A stretch of DNA of 64,000 nucleotides from Vulcanimicrobiota bacterium (GCA_023447635.1 JAEXNA010000111.1:1-64000); one strand, 5' to 3'; positions 1 to 8,931 are shown, counted from the first letter of the stretch. The notes: generated by a model not told the origin, from the letters alone. A program made the numbers and translations.

Positions 1-61
1 CCTGCCCAAAATATACGTCGCTATATGTCAACGGGGTTTCCGGCAGCGCCCCTAGGCCTGG

Positions 62-100
62 TAAAGAAAAACGCCCCGGATTTTCCTGGGCGTTCTTCTT
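62..100 (-). terminator. Terminator after mrp
   Basis: Arms AACGCCC (70-76) and GGGCGTT (88-94) pair around an 11-base loop. Read leftward, the 3' arm runs into a T-rich stretch, as expected for an intrinsic terminator of the leftward gene ending at 117. The rightward side is also T-rich, so it may work in both directions. Confidence 0.7.
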
Positions 101-116
101 GGGAGCCGAGGTCTCG

Positions 117-1166
117 TTAGACCTGGACAGCGTGCTGGGCCAGGCGAGCCGAGAGGCCGACCCTTTCTGCGGTGGTTCGGGCTAGCTCGATCAGGGCCTG
201 AGCGGGGGCCGATTCCGGCTCGTGCAGCACCAGCGGCACACCGGCATCGCCGGCCTTGCGGACCGAGGAGTTCAGCGGGATCTCTCCCAGGACCGGCAGG
301 CCGAGCTCTTCGGCGGCCACTTTCGCGCCGCCGTGATGGAAGATGTCGTCCCGATGGTTACAGTTGGGACAGCAGTAGAAGCTCATGTTCTCGACCAGGC
401 CCAGCACGGGCACTTCCAGCTTTTCGAACATGCCGACCGCTTTGGTGGCCACGTCGAGAGCCAGGTCCTGAGGGGTCGAGACGACCACCGAGGTGGTCAC
501 CTCGATCATCTGCGAAAGCGACAAGGAGACGTCGCCGGTACCCGGCGGCAGGTCGATCACCATGAAGTCGAGTTCGCCCCATTCCACGTCGCGGCAGAAC
601 TGCTGCATCATGCCGTGCAGCATAGGGCCACGCCAGATGACGGACTGCCCCGGCTGCATCAGGAAGCCCATGGACATAAGCTTCAGGCCGTGCACTTCGA
701 CCGGCATGATCCGTTTTTCGCGAATCTTGAGTTGGGCTCCCGTGACCCCGAGCAGGTGCGGCTGGCTGGGGCCGTAGATGTCGGCGTCGAGCAGGCCGAC
801 CTTGAGTCCGAATCCGGCCAGCGCTGCGGCCAGGTTGCAAGCCACGGTCGACTTGCCCACGCCGCCCTTGCCGGAAGCGACCGCAATGATGTTCCCGGTA
901 TCCTTGAGCAGGTTGGCGCCCAGCCCTTTGGGAGTGGGCTCCTGGCCCGAGTGAAAGGTCACGGTCACGGGGGCGCCCAGGGCGGTTTCGGCCAGGGCGG
1001 TCAGTTCCGCCTGGCGAGCGATGGCCGGGCTGGGAAGGCTGAGGGTCAGCGACAGTTGGCCGCCCTCCTCGCTCAGCGCTTCGATCAGGCGGAGTTCTCC
1101 CCAGGTATGGGAGGTTCCCGGATAGTGCGCGGCCTCGAGAGCGCGTCGACGGTCCTCAAAAGTCAT
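117..1166 (-). CDS. mrp: Mrp/NBP35-family Fe-S cluster carrier ATPase
   Basis: Cytosolic P-loop ATPase of the Mrp/ApbC/NBP35 family, which binds and transfers iron-sulfur clusters. About 349 residues, normal length. The N-terminal ~85 residues look like the DUF59/MIP18 domain. A deviant Walker A (GKGGVGKST, about residues 99-107) follows, then DADIYGPS and a VIDLPPGTGD segment typical of the family. The CCPNC motif near residue 265 supplies the paired cysteines that bridge a cluster between subunits. Its start overlaps the stop of the upstream gene by 4 bases (ATGA), so the two are probably co-transcribed. Confidence 0.93.
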   Translation of the reverse strand: MTFEDRRRALEAAHYPGTSHTWGELRLIEALSEEGGQLSLTLSLPSPAIARQAELTALAETALGAPVTVTFHSGQEPTPKGLGANLLKDTGNIIAVASGKGGVGKSTVACNLAAALAGFGLKVGLLDADIYGPSQPHLLGVTGAQLKIREKRIMPVEVHGLKLMSMGFLMQPGQSVIWRGPMLHGMMQQFCRDVEWGELDFMVIDLPPGTGDVSLSLSQMIEVTTSVVVSTPQDLALDVATKAVGMFEKLEVPVLGLVENMSFYCCPNCNHRDDIFHHGGAKVAAEELGLPVLGEIPLNSSVRKAGDAGVPLVLHEPESAPAQALIELARTTAERVGLSARLAQHAVQV

Positions 1167-1690
1167 CGTTCGTCGTCTTCCTCTTCTTCGTCGTCCTCAT
1201 CCTCGTGCTCGGGCTCGGGCTCCTGGCCGCCCCCCTCTTCGTCGCTCTCGTCCTCGAGTTCGTCGACGGCGCCTTCCTCGGTCATCAGCAGCAGTTCAAA
1301 GAACTCCGCCAGAGCTTCCCGGGAGACGGGGTTGTCGAGCACGGTCTGGGTCAGTTTTTCTTGCAGGTTGGCGTAGCCGGGTTTCCCCTTGAAGTGCTCG
1401 CCATACTCCTGGTCGATCACCGAGTCGATCAGCTTCTCGGTGGCCTCTTGCATAAAGGTCTCGGAGTTGGTGTCCAGTTGGGATAGTTCGGCCCGCATGG
1501 TCTTCAGCATCCGCTCGTCTTTGGTCGAGGACAGTTTCTGGGCATCGCTGGACAAGGTCGAGAGGTCGGCGGCCTTTTCGGTCGCTTCCGTCTTGCCCTG
1601 TTCTTTGAGCGCCTTCTTCTGCGCCTGCAGCCATTCGGTGGTGAGCGGAATGCCCGCTCCCGGGCCAACCCCGGAGGTTCCAAAAGCCAC
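1163..1690 (-). CDS. Unrecognised protein with very acidic C-terminal tail
   Basis: I do not recognise this ~175-residue protein. The first ~130 residues look helical and polar. The last ~35 are almost entirely Glu/Asp with some Gly/Pro. I chose the GTG at 1690 because GAGGAT lies about 7 bases upstream; the frame stays open to 1774 but the extra residues are Arg-rich and look non-coding. It overlaps mrp by 4 bases. The acidic tail could bind metal or a basic partner, but this is only inference. It has no signal peptide or membrane segment. Confidence 0.6.
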   Translation of the reverse strand: MAFGTSGVGPGAGIPLTTEWLQAQKKALKEQGKTEATEKAADLSTLSSDAQKLSSTKDERMLKTMRAELSQLDTNSETFMQEATEKLIDSVIDQEYGEHFKGKPGYANLQEKLTQTVLDNPVSREALAEFFELLLMTEEGAVDELEDESDEEGGGQEPEPEHEDEDDEEEEDDER

Positions 1691-1831
1691 TATACTATCC
1701 TCGAACCATGAAACTTCATGCGCGCCCCTCTTTCCTCGGGCAGGAGAAGGTTTCCCTCTAATATGGCGGGCCAATGGTCGATGACTCGGCCAGGCGGGTC
1801 CTCGGTGGGTTCGTATCCGGGCTCCTTCGCT

Positions 1832-1858
1832 TAAGGCTTGACGCAGAACCGCCGATAA
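1832..1858 (+). promoter_or_regulatory. Sigma-28 (FliA)-type promoter upstream of flgB
   Basis: TAAGGCTT, 11 bases, then GCCGATAA. The family consensus is TAAAGTTT-N11-GCCGATAA, so the -10 element is a perfect match with correct spacing. It points toward the flagellar block, about 245 bases before flgB. No convincing gene lies between it and flgB. Confidence 0.7.
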
Positions 1859-2103
1859 TCCGCAGGGTTAAGACCCAATGTTCAGCTTTTGGTTACATTT
1901 GCACAAAATCTCGACCGGAGAGGGGAATCGCCCCGTTGGCGGAATTATGGGAACCAGGGCCGATTGCATGCCTGGACACGAAAATGGAGTTCATATTCTG
2001 TTAACACGAGTTCAAAGAATCAGAAACATGGTTTCGATACCCTGGGTGAGCAGGACCAGGGTGAGGCAAGTGAATCTCACCCACTTGAGCAGGAGGACAC
2101 GCT
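1859..2103 (+). other. Leader region between the sigma-28-like site and flgB
   Basis: Short open frames exist here but none has a ribosome binding site and protein-like composition together. The stretch holds the GTTnAC half-sites (1989-2015). It ends in a strong ribosome binding site, GGAGG, just before the TTG start of flgB. Confidence 0.5.
1989..2015 (+). promoter_or_regulatory. GTTnA half-site direct repeats upstream of flgB
   Basis: GTTCAT begins at 1989, GTTAAC at 2000 and GTTCAA at 2010, so spacings are 11 and 10 bases. This resembles binding sites of OmpR/PhoB-family regulators, which contact direct repeats one helical turn apart. A better copy of the pattern lies at 11117-11160. Confidence 0.45.
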
Positions 2104-2517
2104 TTGAGTAAGCCGTTTCAGATCGTCGACACTACCTTTTTGGAGAAGGCCCTAGACGCCGCTTCCATGCGCGGCCAGGTTATCTCGAATAACCTCTCCA
2201 ACGTCAACAACCCCGACTATCAAGCCAAGTCGGTTGTTTTCGACAGTCACCTCCGCGAGGCCATGGATGCCGAGTCCGGCGGCGACAAAGAGTGGAAGTT
2301 CAAGAGCAACCTCCCCGTCGACATGCAGATCGCCGATGCCGGCGGCTGGAATAAGGCCAACCTTCGCCCCTCCATCGAGAACGTGGGCGGCGCCATCGAC
2401 GTGAATACCGAGATGGCCTCACTGGCCAAAAACCAGATCCTCTACAACGCCTACACGGCAAAGGTTTCCGGAATCTACGGTTCGCTGAAGTGGATCGTCG
2501 AGAACTCGGGACGCTAA
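2104..2517 (+). CDS. flgB: Flagellar proximal rod protein FlgB
   Basis: Rod subunit exported by the flagellar type III apparatus and assembled on the MS ring. 137 residues, normal length. The signature of the rod/hook family, ISNNLSNVNNPDY, lies near residue 30. The C-terminal helix (about residues 98-137) is the part that packs in the rod core. The TTG start is fixed by GGAGG about 9 bases upstream. It opens a block with flgC, fliE and fliF, the usual order. Confidence 0.95.
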   Translation: MSKPFQIVDTTFLEKALDAASMRGQVISNNLSNVNNPDYQAKSVVFDSHLREAMDAESGGDKEWKFKSNLPVDMQIADAGGWNKANLRPSIENVGGAIDVNTEMASLAKNQILYNAYTAKVSGIYGSLKWIVENSGR

Positions 2518-2538
2518 AGGAAAGGCTGAAGCAGTACG

Positions 2539-3039
2539 ATGCAGTTCTTCAAAACTTTTGATATCGCCGCCAGCGGAATGAAGGCCGAGCAGAAGCGGAT
2601 GGACGTCACGTCCAACAACATCGCTAACGCTCACACCACCAAGACCGCCGACGGTACCCCCTACCGCCGCCAGTACGCTCAGGTTTCGGCCGCCGACGCC
2701 ACCGAGTTCGACTCGGCCTTCGAGAAGGCCAGCTTCGACTCCGAGATCGGCGGAGAGTTCAACAACGTGTTCGACCAGACCGGCGTCGGCTTCAACGGCC
2801 ACGGAGTCAAGGTCGACGGCGTCGCCGAAGACGGCGGAGATTTTAACTGGGTCTACGACCCGAACCACCCCGACGCGATGAAGGACGGCCCCAAGGCCGG
2901 CTACGTTGCCAAGCCCAACATCAACATCATCCAGGAGATGACCTCGATGATGCAAGCGTCCCGCGCTTACGAGGCTAACGCCACCACCGTCGAGTCGGCA
3001 AAACAGATGGCCATGAAGGCCCTCGAGATCGGAAGGTAA
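2539..3039 (+). CDS. flgC: Flagellar proximal rod protein FlgC
   Basis: Second rod subunit, partner of FlgB. 166 residues, slightly longer than the common 130-150. N-terminal MDVTSNNIANAHTTKT matches the family motif. The C-terminal NINIIQEMTSMMQASRAYEAN segment is typical of FlgC. The extra length lies in an acidic, Gly-rich middle segment (about residues 60-110). It follows flgB by 21 bases with GGAAAGG upstream. Confidence 0.95.
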   Translation: MQFFKTFDIAASGMKAEQKRMDVTSNNIANAHTTKTADGTPYRRQYAQVSAADATEFDSAFEKASFDSEIGGEFNNVFDQTGVGFNGHGVKVDGVAEDGGDFNWVYDPNHPDAMKDGPKAGYVAKPNINIIQEMTSMMQASRAYEANATTVESAKQMAMKALEIGR

Positions 3040-3044
3040 TCACA

Positions 3045-3413
3045 ATGCAGCAATCTCCCTTTTCTGGAATCAGCTCCATCGGCTCCGCTCTCGGTGCTCC
3101 CGCTTCGGCCCGCGCTCCCAGCGTCGGTGGAATCGGCGGCATCGGCTCCATCTCGAGCCCGCTCAGCCCCTCCAACGTCACCGAAGAAGACGGCAAGAGC
3201 TTCAGCTCGATGCTGGCCGGTGCGATGGGTCAGGTCAACCAGAGCATGGATGTCTCCAAGCAGATGACCGACGGCCTCCTCACCGGACGCCTCGAGAACC
3301 TGCACGAGATGACCATCGCCGGCGCCAAGTCGGAAATCATGATGAAGCTCACCACGCAGATCACGGGTAAGCTCTCGCAGGCGACCACCCAGTTGTTCCA
3401 GATGCAGATCTAG
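3045..3413 (+). CDS. fliE: Flagellar hook-basal body protein FliE
   Basis: FliE joins the MS ring to the rod and is an early export substrate. 122 residues. The conserved part is the C-terminal ~70 residues (FSSMLAGAMGQVNQSM to LTTQITGKLSQATTQLFQMQI region). The first ~45 residues are Ser/Gly/Ala/Pro-rich and probably disordered. It starts 5 bases after flgC, with GGAAGG as ribosome binding site in the flgC end. Confidence 0.93.
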   Translation: MQQSPFSGISSIGSALGAPASARAPSVGGIGGIGSISSPLSPSNVTEEDGKSFSSMLAGAMGQVNQSMDVSKQMTDGLLTGRLENLHEMTIAGAKSEIMMKLTTQITGKLSQATTQLFQMQI

Positions 3414-3507
3414 CTCCTCCGGGCGCTACGGCTGCAAAGCGGCATAAAACAGCAGATACCGCGACAGAGACAAAACGTTAAGGCTTTTAGGTAGGAGAGG
3501 AGCATCA

Positions 3508-5166
3508 ATGGCAACCGGGATTCAGACGGGAATGCAAAGAGGGAGTCGGAGCGGGATTTCCCGCGGCGGCTCCGCGCTCGGTAAGGGCGCGCCCGGAGGT
3601 GGTGGAGGCCCCCTCGGAAAGTTGAGCGAGATCTGGAAAGGTCTCGGCAAAGGGATGCGGATCGGGATTCTTTCCCTGGTCGGCGTTCTCGTGCTTGGTG
3701 GAATGGGCTTCGCCCTGCACTCCAGCCAGAACACCTATGTCGACCTCTACCCTACCAAGATGACGGAGAACGACGTCAACGAGGCTTCGGCCGCGCTGAT
3801 GGCGATGCACATCGACCACCGCGTCAACGAGACCAGCGACGGTATCGTGCTGCACCCCTCCAAACGAGTTCAAGCTCAGGGAATGCTGGCCTCGCGCGGC
3901 CTGCCCCGTAACAAAGTGCTGACCCCTGACAAGGTGGAAGGCGGAATGGGCAAGACCGCCCTGGAGCAGGAAGCCACCCGCCAGCAGCTGCTGGAAGGCG
4001 ACCTGGTCACGGCGTTCCGCTCGATGGAAGGCGTCAACGACGCTCAGGTCAAGCTGGCCGTGCCCAAGAAGACCTACTTCCAGGACGACAACAAGCACAC
4101 GACCGCCAGCATCCGCCTCTTCCTGAAGCCCGATGCCGTGATGACCCGCGAGAAGATCAAGGGTATGGTCAACATGGTGGCCGCCTCCGTGCCGGAGCTG
4201 CGCCCCGAAGACGTCGTCATCACCGACAGCAAGATGACCGACCTGACCGCGATGGTCCCCAAGGATGACGACGGCGGCTTGGTCGCCTCCGGCACCAACC
4301 TGGAAATCCAGGCCGGCGAAGAGAAGCGCCTGCAGCAGAAGGCTCAGCAGGCTCTCGACGCCGCTCTGCCCGGCAAGACCAAAGTGACCGTCAACCTCGA
4401 CATGGACTTCTCCAAGGTCGAGACCGAAAACTTCACCCCCGGCGGCGCCGGCGACGACGGCGTGGTTCGTCAGAGCCACCAGATTAAGCGCGAAGTGCTC
4501 GACCGTAGCGGCAGCGGCGCTGGCGGAGCCGAAGAGGCTCAGCAGCTCAGCGGCGGCGGCGGTAAGAACGCCGGCGGCGACTACACCCACGAGGTCGAAT
4601 CGGCCAACTACCTGATCGCTCAGAACAAGAAGAAGACCGTGGATACCGGTTTCCGCGTCAAGCGCGTCACCGCTTCGGTTCTGGCCGACAACGTCTCGGA
4701 AAAAGAGCTCAACGCCATCGCCGGTTTCGTCAAGAACGCCATCGGTGTGGACGAAGCTCGCGGCGACAGCGTCGAAGTGATGAACCTGGCTTTCGACAAG
4801 CCGATGATCACCGAGAACACCGACGCCTTCACTGCTGCTCCCCCCGCCGCCAAGTCGGAAATCCCCACCAGCGTGCTCGCCGGTGTGGCCGTAGCCGGCG
4901 CCGCGATGATGCTGGGAGTTCTGGGAATGTTCCTCTTCAAGCAGCACAGCGTGCGTGGCGACCAGGGAACCATCATCACCTCGACCGCTGGTGGCATCAC
5001 CTCGACCGCCATCACCGACCACTTCACCGACAAGTCGGGCAAGACCACCGCACCTACCTCTTCGGCTGGCGCGACTCAGGTCAACACCACCGACCAGTTG
5101 GAGCAGCTCGTCAAGGAACGTCCCACCAAGGTGGCCGAGATGCTCAAGAGCACCTGGCTGTCCTAG
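3508..5166 (+). CDS. fliF: Flagellar MS-ring protein FliF
   Basis: Forms the membrane-embedded MS ring, the base of the flagellum. 552 residues, typical. A basic Gly-rich N-terminus leads into a first membrane helix at about residues 50-72. A large periplasmic ring-building region follows. A second membrane helix lies at about residues 455-480. The last ~20 residues (LVKERPTKVAEMLKSTWL) are the FliG-binding tail. A strong GGAGAGGAG precedes the ATG. Confidence 0.95.
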   Translation: MATGIQTGMQRGSRSGISRGGSALGKGAPGGGGGPLGKLSEIWKGLGKGMRIGILSLVGVLVLGGMGFALHSSQNTYVDLYPTKMTENDVNEASAALMAMHIDHRVNETSDGIVLHPSKRVQAQGMLASRGLPRNKVLTPDKVEGGMGKTALEQEATRQQLLEGDLVTAFRSMEGVNDAQVKLAVPKKTYFQDDNKHTTASIRLFLKPDAVMTREKIKGMVNMVAASVPELRPEDVVITDSKMTDLTAMVPKDDDGGLVASGTNLEIQAGEEKRLQQKAQQALDAALPGKTKVTVNLDMDFSKVETENFTPGGAGDDGVVRQSHQIKREVLDRSGSGAGGAEEAQQLSGGGGKNAGGDYTHEVESANYLIAQNKKKTVDTGFRVKRVTASVLADNVSEKELNAIAGFVKNAIGVDEARGDSVEVMNLAFDKPMITENTDAFTAAPPAAKSEIPTSVLAGVAVAGAAMMLGVLGMFLFKQHSVRGDQGTIITSTAGGITSTAITDHFTDKSGKTTAPTSSAGATQVNTTDQLEQLVKERPTKVAEMLKSTWLS

Positions 5167-5186
5167 TCGCCCCGGCGATAGACACC

Positions 5187-5220
5187 GAGAAAGGAGGGAG
5201 CCTGGTCTCCCTCTTTTCTC
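5187..5220 (+). terminator. Hairpin between fliF and fliG
   Basis: GAGAAAGGAGGGAG (5187-5200) pairs imperfectly with CTCCCTCTTTTCTC (5207-5220). No T-run follows. It may stabilise the upstream message or attenuate transcription into fliG; a full terminator is less likely because fliG has no clear own promoter. Confidence 0.45.
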
Positions 5221-5365
5221 GTGTCAGGGGGTAACTCCCAACCCGCCGCCCGGTTGATTCGGGTGAGGCCACGGCGGGCGCCCCAGCGCAGGGCATGCCC
5301 GCCGCTCCGCAGAAAGTAAGAGAGACCGCAAAAGTGCTACCGCCGCGGCTCAGGAGGACCCCAAG

Positions 5366-6349
5366 ATTTCTGTTCAGCTAACCCCCAAGCAGAAGGCCGC
5401 CGTGCTCTTCATGACCCTGCCGCCAGAGATGTCGGCGCAGCTCTTCAACGAGTTGGGTCCGGAAGAGGTGCAGGCCATCACGCTCGAGATCACCCAACTG
5501 CCCACCATTGCCCCTGAGGTGCGCGCTACGGTGATCAACGAGTTCCTGAACTCGTCCTCGATGGGCGGCGCCGCCGCCACGGCTATGGGCGGAGGCGGCA
5601 TGTCGTTTGGTGCCGGCCCGGGCGGTCGCACCACCATGAACATGCCCACCATGCCGATGGGACCGATGGGCAACGTCAACCGCCCCTTCGGCTTCCTGGG
5701 TCGGGTCGAAGCGACCACCGCGTCCCAGCTGATCTCTCGCGAGCACCCTCAGACCATCGCCGTGGTGCTCTCGCACCTCGAGGCCGAGCAGGGCTCCTCG
5801 ATCCTGGATAACCTGAGCCCTTCCGTTCAGACCGAAGTGGCGCACCGTCTGGCCTCGCTGGGGCCGATCCCCAAAGAGGTGCTGCGCGAACTCGAGCGCG
5901 TTCTCGAAAGCAAGCTGCAGAAGGCGATCGACGAAGGCTTCGACTCGAGCATGGACGGCAAAGACGCCCTGTTCAAGATTCTCTCTAACGCCGACCGCGG
6001 CACCGAAGAGTCGGTGATCTTTGGCCTGACCCAGACGTCGCCTCATCTGGCCAGCGACATCAAGACCAAACTGTGCGACTTCGAGGACCTGGCCACCATC
6101 GATCAGACCTCGCTGTCCCAGGTGCTCAAGCTGGTCGACGACCGGGACCTGGTACTGGCTCTGAAGGGCGCCAACAAGGAGCTGGCCGAGCGCGTCTACC
6201 GCGTCTACGGTCCCGATAAGGCTAACAGTATTCGGGCCGATGTCAGCGCTGTCACTCAGGTCTCCTGGGAAGATATTCGCGCCGCTCAGCAGCAGATTCG
6301 CAACATCCTGCGCGGACTGGTCAGTCTGGGCAAAATCCGCTTCAAGTAA
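5366..6349 (+). CDS. fliG: Flagellar motor switch protein FliG
   Basis: C-ring protein that takes torque from the stator and sets rotation direction. From the proposed start it has 327 residues, normal. The N-terminal FliF-binding domain begins SVQLTPKQKAAVLFMTL; middle and C-terminal domains follow, ending SWEDIRAAQQQIRNILRG...GKIRFK. The first ATG/GTG-type codon in frame is GTG at 5402, which would remove the conserved LTPKQKAA segment and lacks a ribosome binding site. AGGAGG at 5352-5357 sits 8 bases before ATT at 5366, so ATT is the likely start. A Gly/Met-rich linker at about residues 70-105 is longer than usual. Confidence 0.93.
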   Translation: MSVQLTPKQKAAVLFMTLPPEMSAQLFNELGPEEVQAITLEITQLPTIAPEVRATVINEFLNSSSMGGAAATAMGGGGMSFGAGPGGRTTMNMPTMPMGPMGNVNRPFGFLGRVEATTASQLISREHPQTIAVVLSHLEAEQGSSILDNLSPSVQTEVAHRLASLGPIPKEVLRELERVLESKLQKAIDEGFDSSMDGKDALFKILSNADRGTEESVIFGLTQTSPHLASDIKTKLCDFEDLATIDQTSLSQVLKLVDDRDLVLALKGANKELAERVYRVYGPDKANSIRADVSAVTQVSWEDIRAAQQQIRNILRGLVSLGKIRFK

Positions 6350-6361
6350 AGGGGTCTCGCT

Positions 6362-7588
6362 CTGGCACTCTACAAGGGAAATAGGGATCAACAGCAGCCG
6401 GCGGCGCCCGCGCCGCCTCTGCCGCCTCAGCAAGGGGCTCCGTCGCCGCTTGGCGCCCGTCCGCTGGGGCGCCGCACCGCGCTGACTCGGACCAGCCCGC
6501 CCGTGGGTGCGGACGGGCCTCCGCTGCCGCCGATGCCGCCGCTCTCCGAGGAAGAGGAGCTGCTCAACGAAATCCCCATGCCGTCGGCGGCTCCGCCAGA
6601 CGCCGATGGCGGAGGACGAGTGCTGGGACGAACCCGCACGGCGGCTCAGGTCCCCGGACACCTGGCTCCTTACGAGAAGACTATCGTGATCGGTGGCGAC
6701 CCCCGACGCGATTCGCCTCCACCTCCCCCCTCGGCCCCGGCCTTTGACGGCGGTGGGGGAGACCTGGAGCAGACCTCGGTAGCTCCACCCCCGGCTCCCA
6801 TGGCTCCCCCGGCCCCCGCCATCGACCAGGAGATCCTGGCCAAAGCTCAGGCCGAAGCGCAGCAGATCATGCAGCAGGCTCAGATGCAGGCTCAGCAGAT
6901 GCAGGCTGAGGCAACAGCTCAGCTGCAGGCGGCCTACGACGAGGCCGGGCAAAAGGGCTTCGAGCAGGGGATGCAGCAGGGTCTCCAGCAAGGCATGGCT
7001 GCGGGCCAAGAGCAGGGCATGCAAGAGACCGTGCAGCGCACCGAACAGCTGAAGATGGAGTTCGTCGAGTTGGTGATGGCGCGCCGTAAGGTGCTCGCTT
7101 CGCTGGAGCCCGAGATCATTCACCTGGCCGTGGATATCGCCGAGAAAATCGTCGGCATGGAGCTGGCGACCGGCCGAGAGATCATCTCCGGCATCGTGCG
7201 TCAGGCGTTGAGCACGCTCAAAGAGCGTGAGACCATCGCCATTCGCGTCAATCCGTCAGAGGTCGAAGCGATCACCAGTAACCAGAAATCCTACGAAGCG
7301 ATGATCGAAGGGCTGAAGCGGTTCGAGGTTCTGGCAGATGGCGCCATCGAGCCCGGAAGCTGCGCTATCGAGACCAATCTGGGGAACGTCGACGCACGCA
7401 TTTCGACTCAGCTGGAGGCGGTTCGCGCCGGTCTCGACGAGATGGCCAAGATCCGAGCTTTCGAGATGAAAGACAAGCTAGAAACCGAGCCTGTGGAGGT
7501 TCCCGGCGACCCCGAGTTCCACGGGAAAATTCTGGCAGCCGAGGCCGAGGCGAAGCTCGCCGAAGCCGCGGCAAAGGCGCATCACTGA
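6362..7588 (+). CDS. fliH: Flagellar export ATPase regulator FliH
   Basis: Peripheral stator of the export ATPase; binds FliI. The last ~270 residues carry the family features: a Gln/Ala/Met-rich coiled coil, a run of GxxxG-like repeats (KGFEQGMQQGLQQGMAAG), and a C-terminal domain with VDIAEKIVG. The N-terminal ~160 residues are Pro-rich and disordered. A GTG at 6503 is possible, but the frame stays open back to CTG 6362, which has AAAGGGG about 7 bases upstream; from there it is 408 residues. The stop overlaps the fliI start by one base. Confidence 0.85.
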   Translation: MALYKGNRDQQQPAAPAPPLPPQQGAPSPLGARPLGRRTALTRTSPPVGADGPPLPPMPPLSEEEELLNEIPMPSAAPPDADGGGRVLGRTRTAAQVPGHLAPYEKTIVIGGDPRRDSPPPPPSAPAFDGGGGDLEQTSVAPPPAPMAPPAPAIDQEILAKAQAEAQQIMQQAQMQAQQMQAEATAQLQAAYDEAGQKGFEQGMQQGLQQGMAAGQEQGMQETVQRTEQLKMEFVELVMARRKVLASLEPEIIHLAVDIAEKIVGMELATGREIISGIVRQALSTLKERETIAIRVNPSEVEAITSNQKSYEAMIEGLKRFEVLADGAIEPGSCAIETNLGNVDARISTQLEAVRAGLDEMAKIRAFEMKDKLETEPVEVPGDPEFHGKILAAEAEAKLAEAAAKAHH

Positions 7589-8922
7589 TGAGTGTAGGAA
7601 GCTTTACCCCCGACCTGACCCGCTACCACCAGCAGTTAGGAAAGATCAACACGATCAAGCAGCACGGAAAAGTCGTCCAGATCGTCGGTCTCGTCATCGA
7701 GTCCGAGGGTCCGGCGGCCACCATGGGAGAGCTGTGCTACATCGTAGCGCCCAACGGCGAGAAGATCCGCTCCGAAGTCGTGGGTTTCAAAGGCAGCCGC
7801 GTGCAGTTGATGCCGCTCGGCGAGATGGGCGGTATCGGACCCGGCTGTGAGGTGCGAGCCACCGGCAAGCCGCTGATGGTTAAGGTGGGTTGGAACCTGC
7901 TCGGCCGCGTGCTCGACGGTCTGGGCGAGCCGTGTGACGGCCTGGGTCCGCTGGACTGCGACAACGAAGTTCCGATCTACCAACAGCCGCCGAACCCGTT
8001 CACCCGCCCTCGTATCGAGACCCGCATGGACATGGGGATCCGAGTGCTCGATTCGACCCTGACCTTCGGGAAAGGGCAGCGCGTAGGGATCTTCGCCGGT
8101 TCCGGTGTGGGTAAGTCGACCACGCTGTCCATGGTGGCTCGTTTCGCCAAGGCCGACATCAACATTCTTGCCCTGATCGGTGAGCGCGGCCGTGAGTTGC
8201 GCGACTTCCTGGAGCGCGACCTTGGGCCCGAGGGTATGAAGCGCTCTGTGGTCACGGTGGCCACCTCTGACACGCCCGCGCTGGTGCGTCTGAAAGCCTC
8301 CTACACGGGAACCGCTATCGCCGAGTTCTTCCGCGAACAAGGCTACGACGTGATGCTGATGATGGACTCCGTCACCCGTTTCGCGATGGCCCAGCGCGAA
8401 GTGGGTCTGGCCGTCGGCGAGCCGCCGGCAACCAAAGGCTACACGCCCTCTTGTTTCGCGCTGCTGCCGAAGCTGATGGAGCGGGCGGGGACCTCTCCGA
8501 AGGGTACCATCACGGCCATTTACACCGTGCTGGTGGACGGCGACGATATGTCCGAGCCGATCGCCGACACCGTTCGCGGTATTCTCGACGGCCACATCGT
8601 GCTCAGTCGTAAAATTGCGCACAAGAACGTCTATCCCGCCGTCGACGTGCTGCAGTCCGTCTCTCGTGTGTTCACCGAGGTGGCCACCAAGGAGCACCGT
8701 AACCTCAACAACATGGTTCGTGAGGTGCTCTCGACCTATCGCGACAATGAAGACCTTATCAACATCGGCGCCTATCAACGCGGGGCCAACCCTAAAGTGG
8801 ACTACGCCATCGCCAAGATCGACGCCGTGCAAGACTTCCTGCGCCAGGACGTCTACGAGAAAGACACCTTTGACGAGATGTACGAGAAGCTGAAGGCCAT
8901 CTTCGCGGACAGGTTGAGGTAA
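7588..8922 (+). CDS. fliI: Flagellum-specific export ATPase FliI
   Basis: Hexameric ATPase that prepares substrates for the flagellar type III export gate; related to F1 beta. 444 residues, normal. Walker A GIFAGSGVGKST lies near residue 170. The Walker B region is VMLMMDSVTRFAMAQRE. The GEPPATKGYTPSCFALLP loop is typical of type III ATPases. It sits between its partners fliH and fliJ. Confidence 0.97.
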   Translation: MSVGSFTPDLTRYHQQLGKINTIKQHGKVVQIVGLVIESEGPAATMGELCYIVAPNGEKIRSEVVGFKGSRVQLMPLGEMGGIGPGCEVRATGKPLMVKVGWNLLGRVLDGLGEPCDGLGPLDCDNEVPIYQQPPNPFTRPRIETRMDMGIRVLDSTLTFGKGQRVGIFAGSGVGKSTTLSMVARFAKADINILALIGERGRELRDFLERDLGPEGMKRSVVTVATSDTPALVRLKASYTGTAIAEFFREQGYDVMLMMDSVTRFAMAQREVGLAVGEPPATKGYTPSCFALLPKLMERAGTSPKGTITAIYTVLVDGDDMSEPIADTVRGILDGHIVLSRKIAHKNVYPAVDVLQSVSRVFTEVATKEHRNLNNMVREVLSTYRDNEDLINIGAYQRGANPKVDYAIAKIDAVQDFLRQDVYEKDTFDEMYEKLKAIFADRLR

Positions 8923-8931
8923 AGCCACGAT

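Noticed and set aside
222..1376. 384-codon rightward frame opposite mrp
   Set aside because: It covers two leftward genes, ends in a poly-Ser run that is the complement of the acidic tail, and has no domain.
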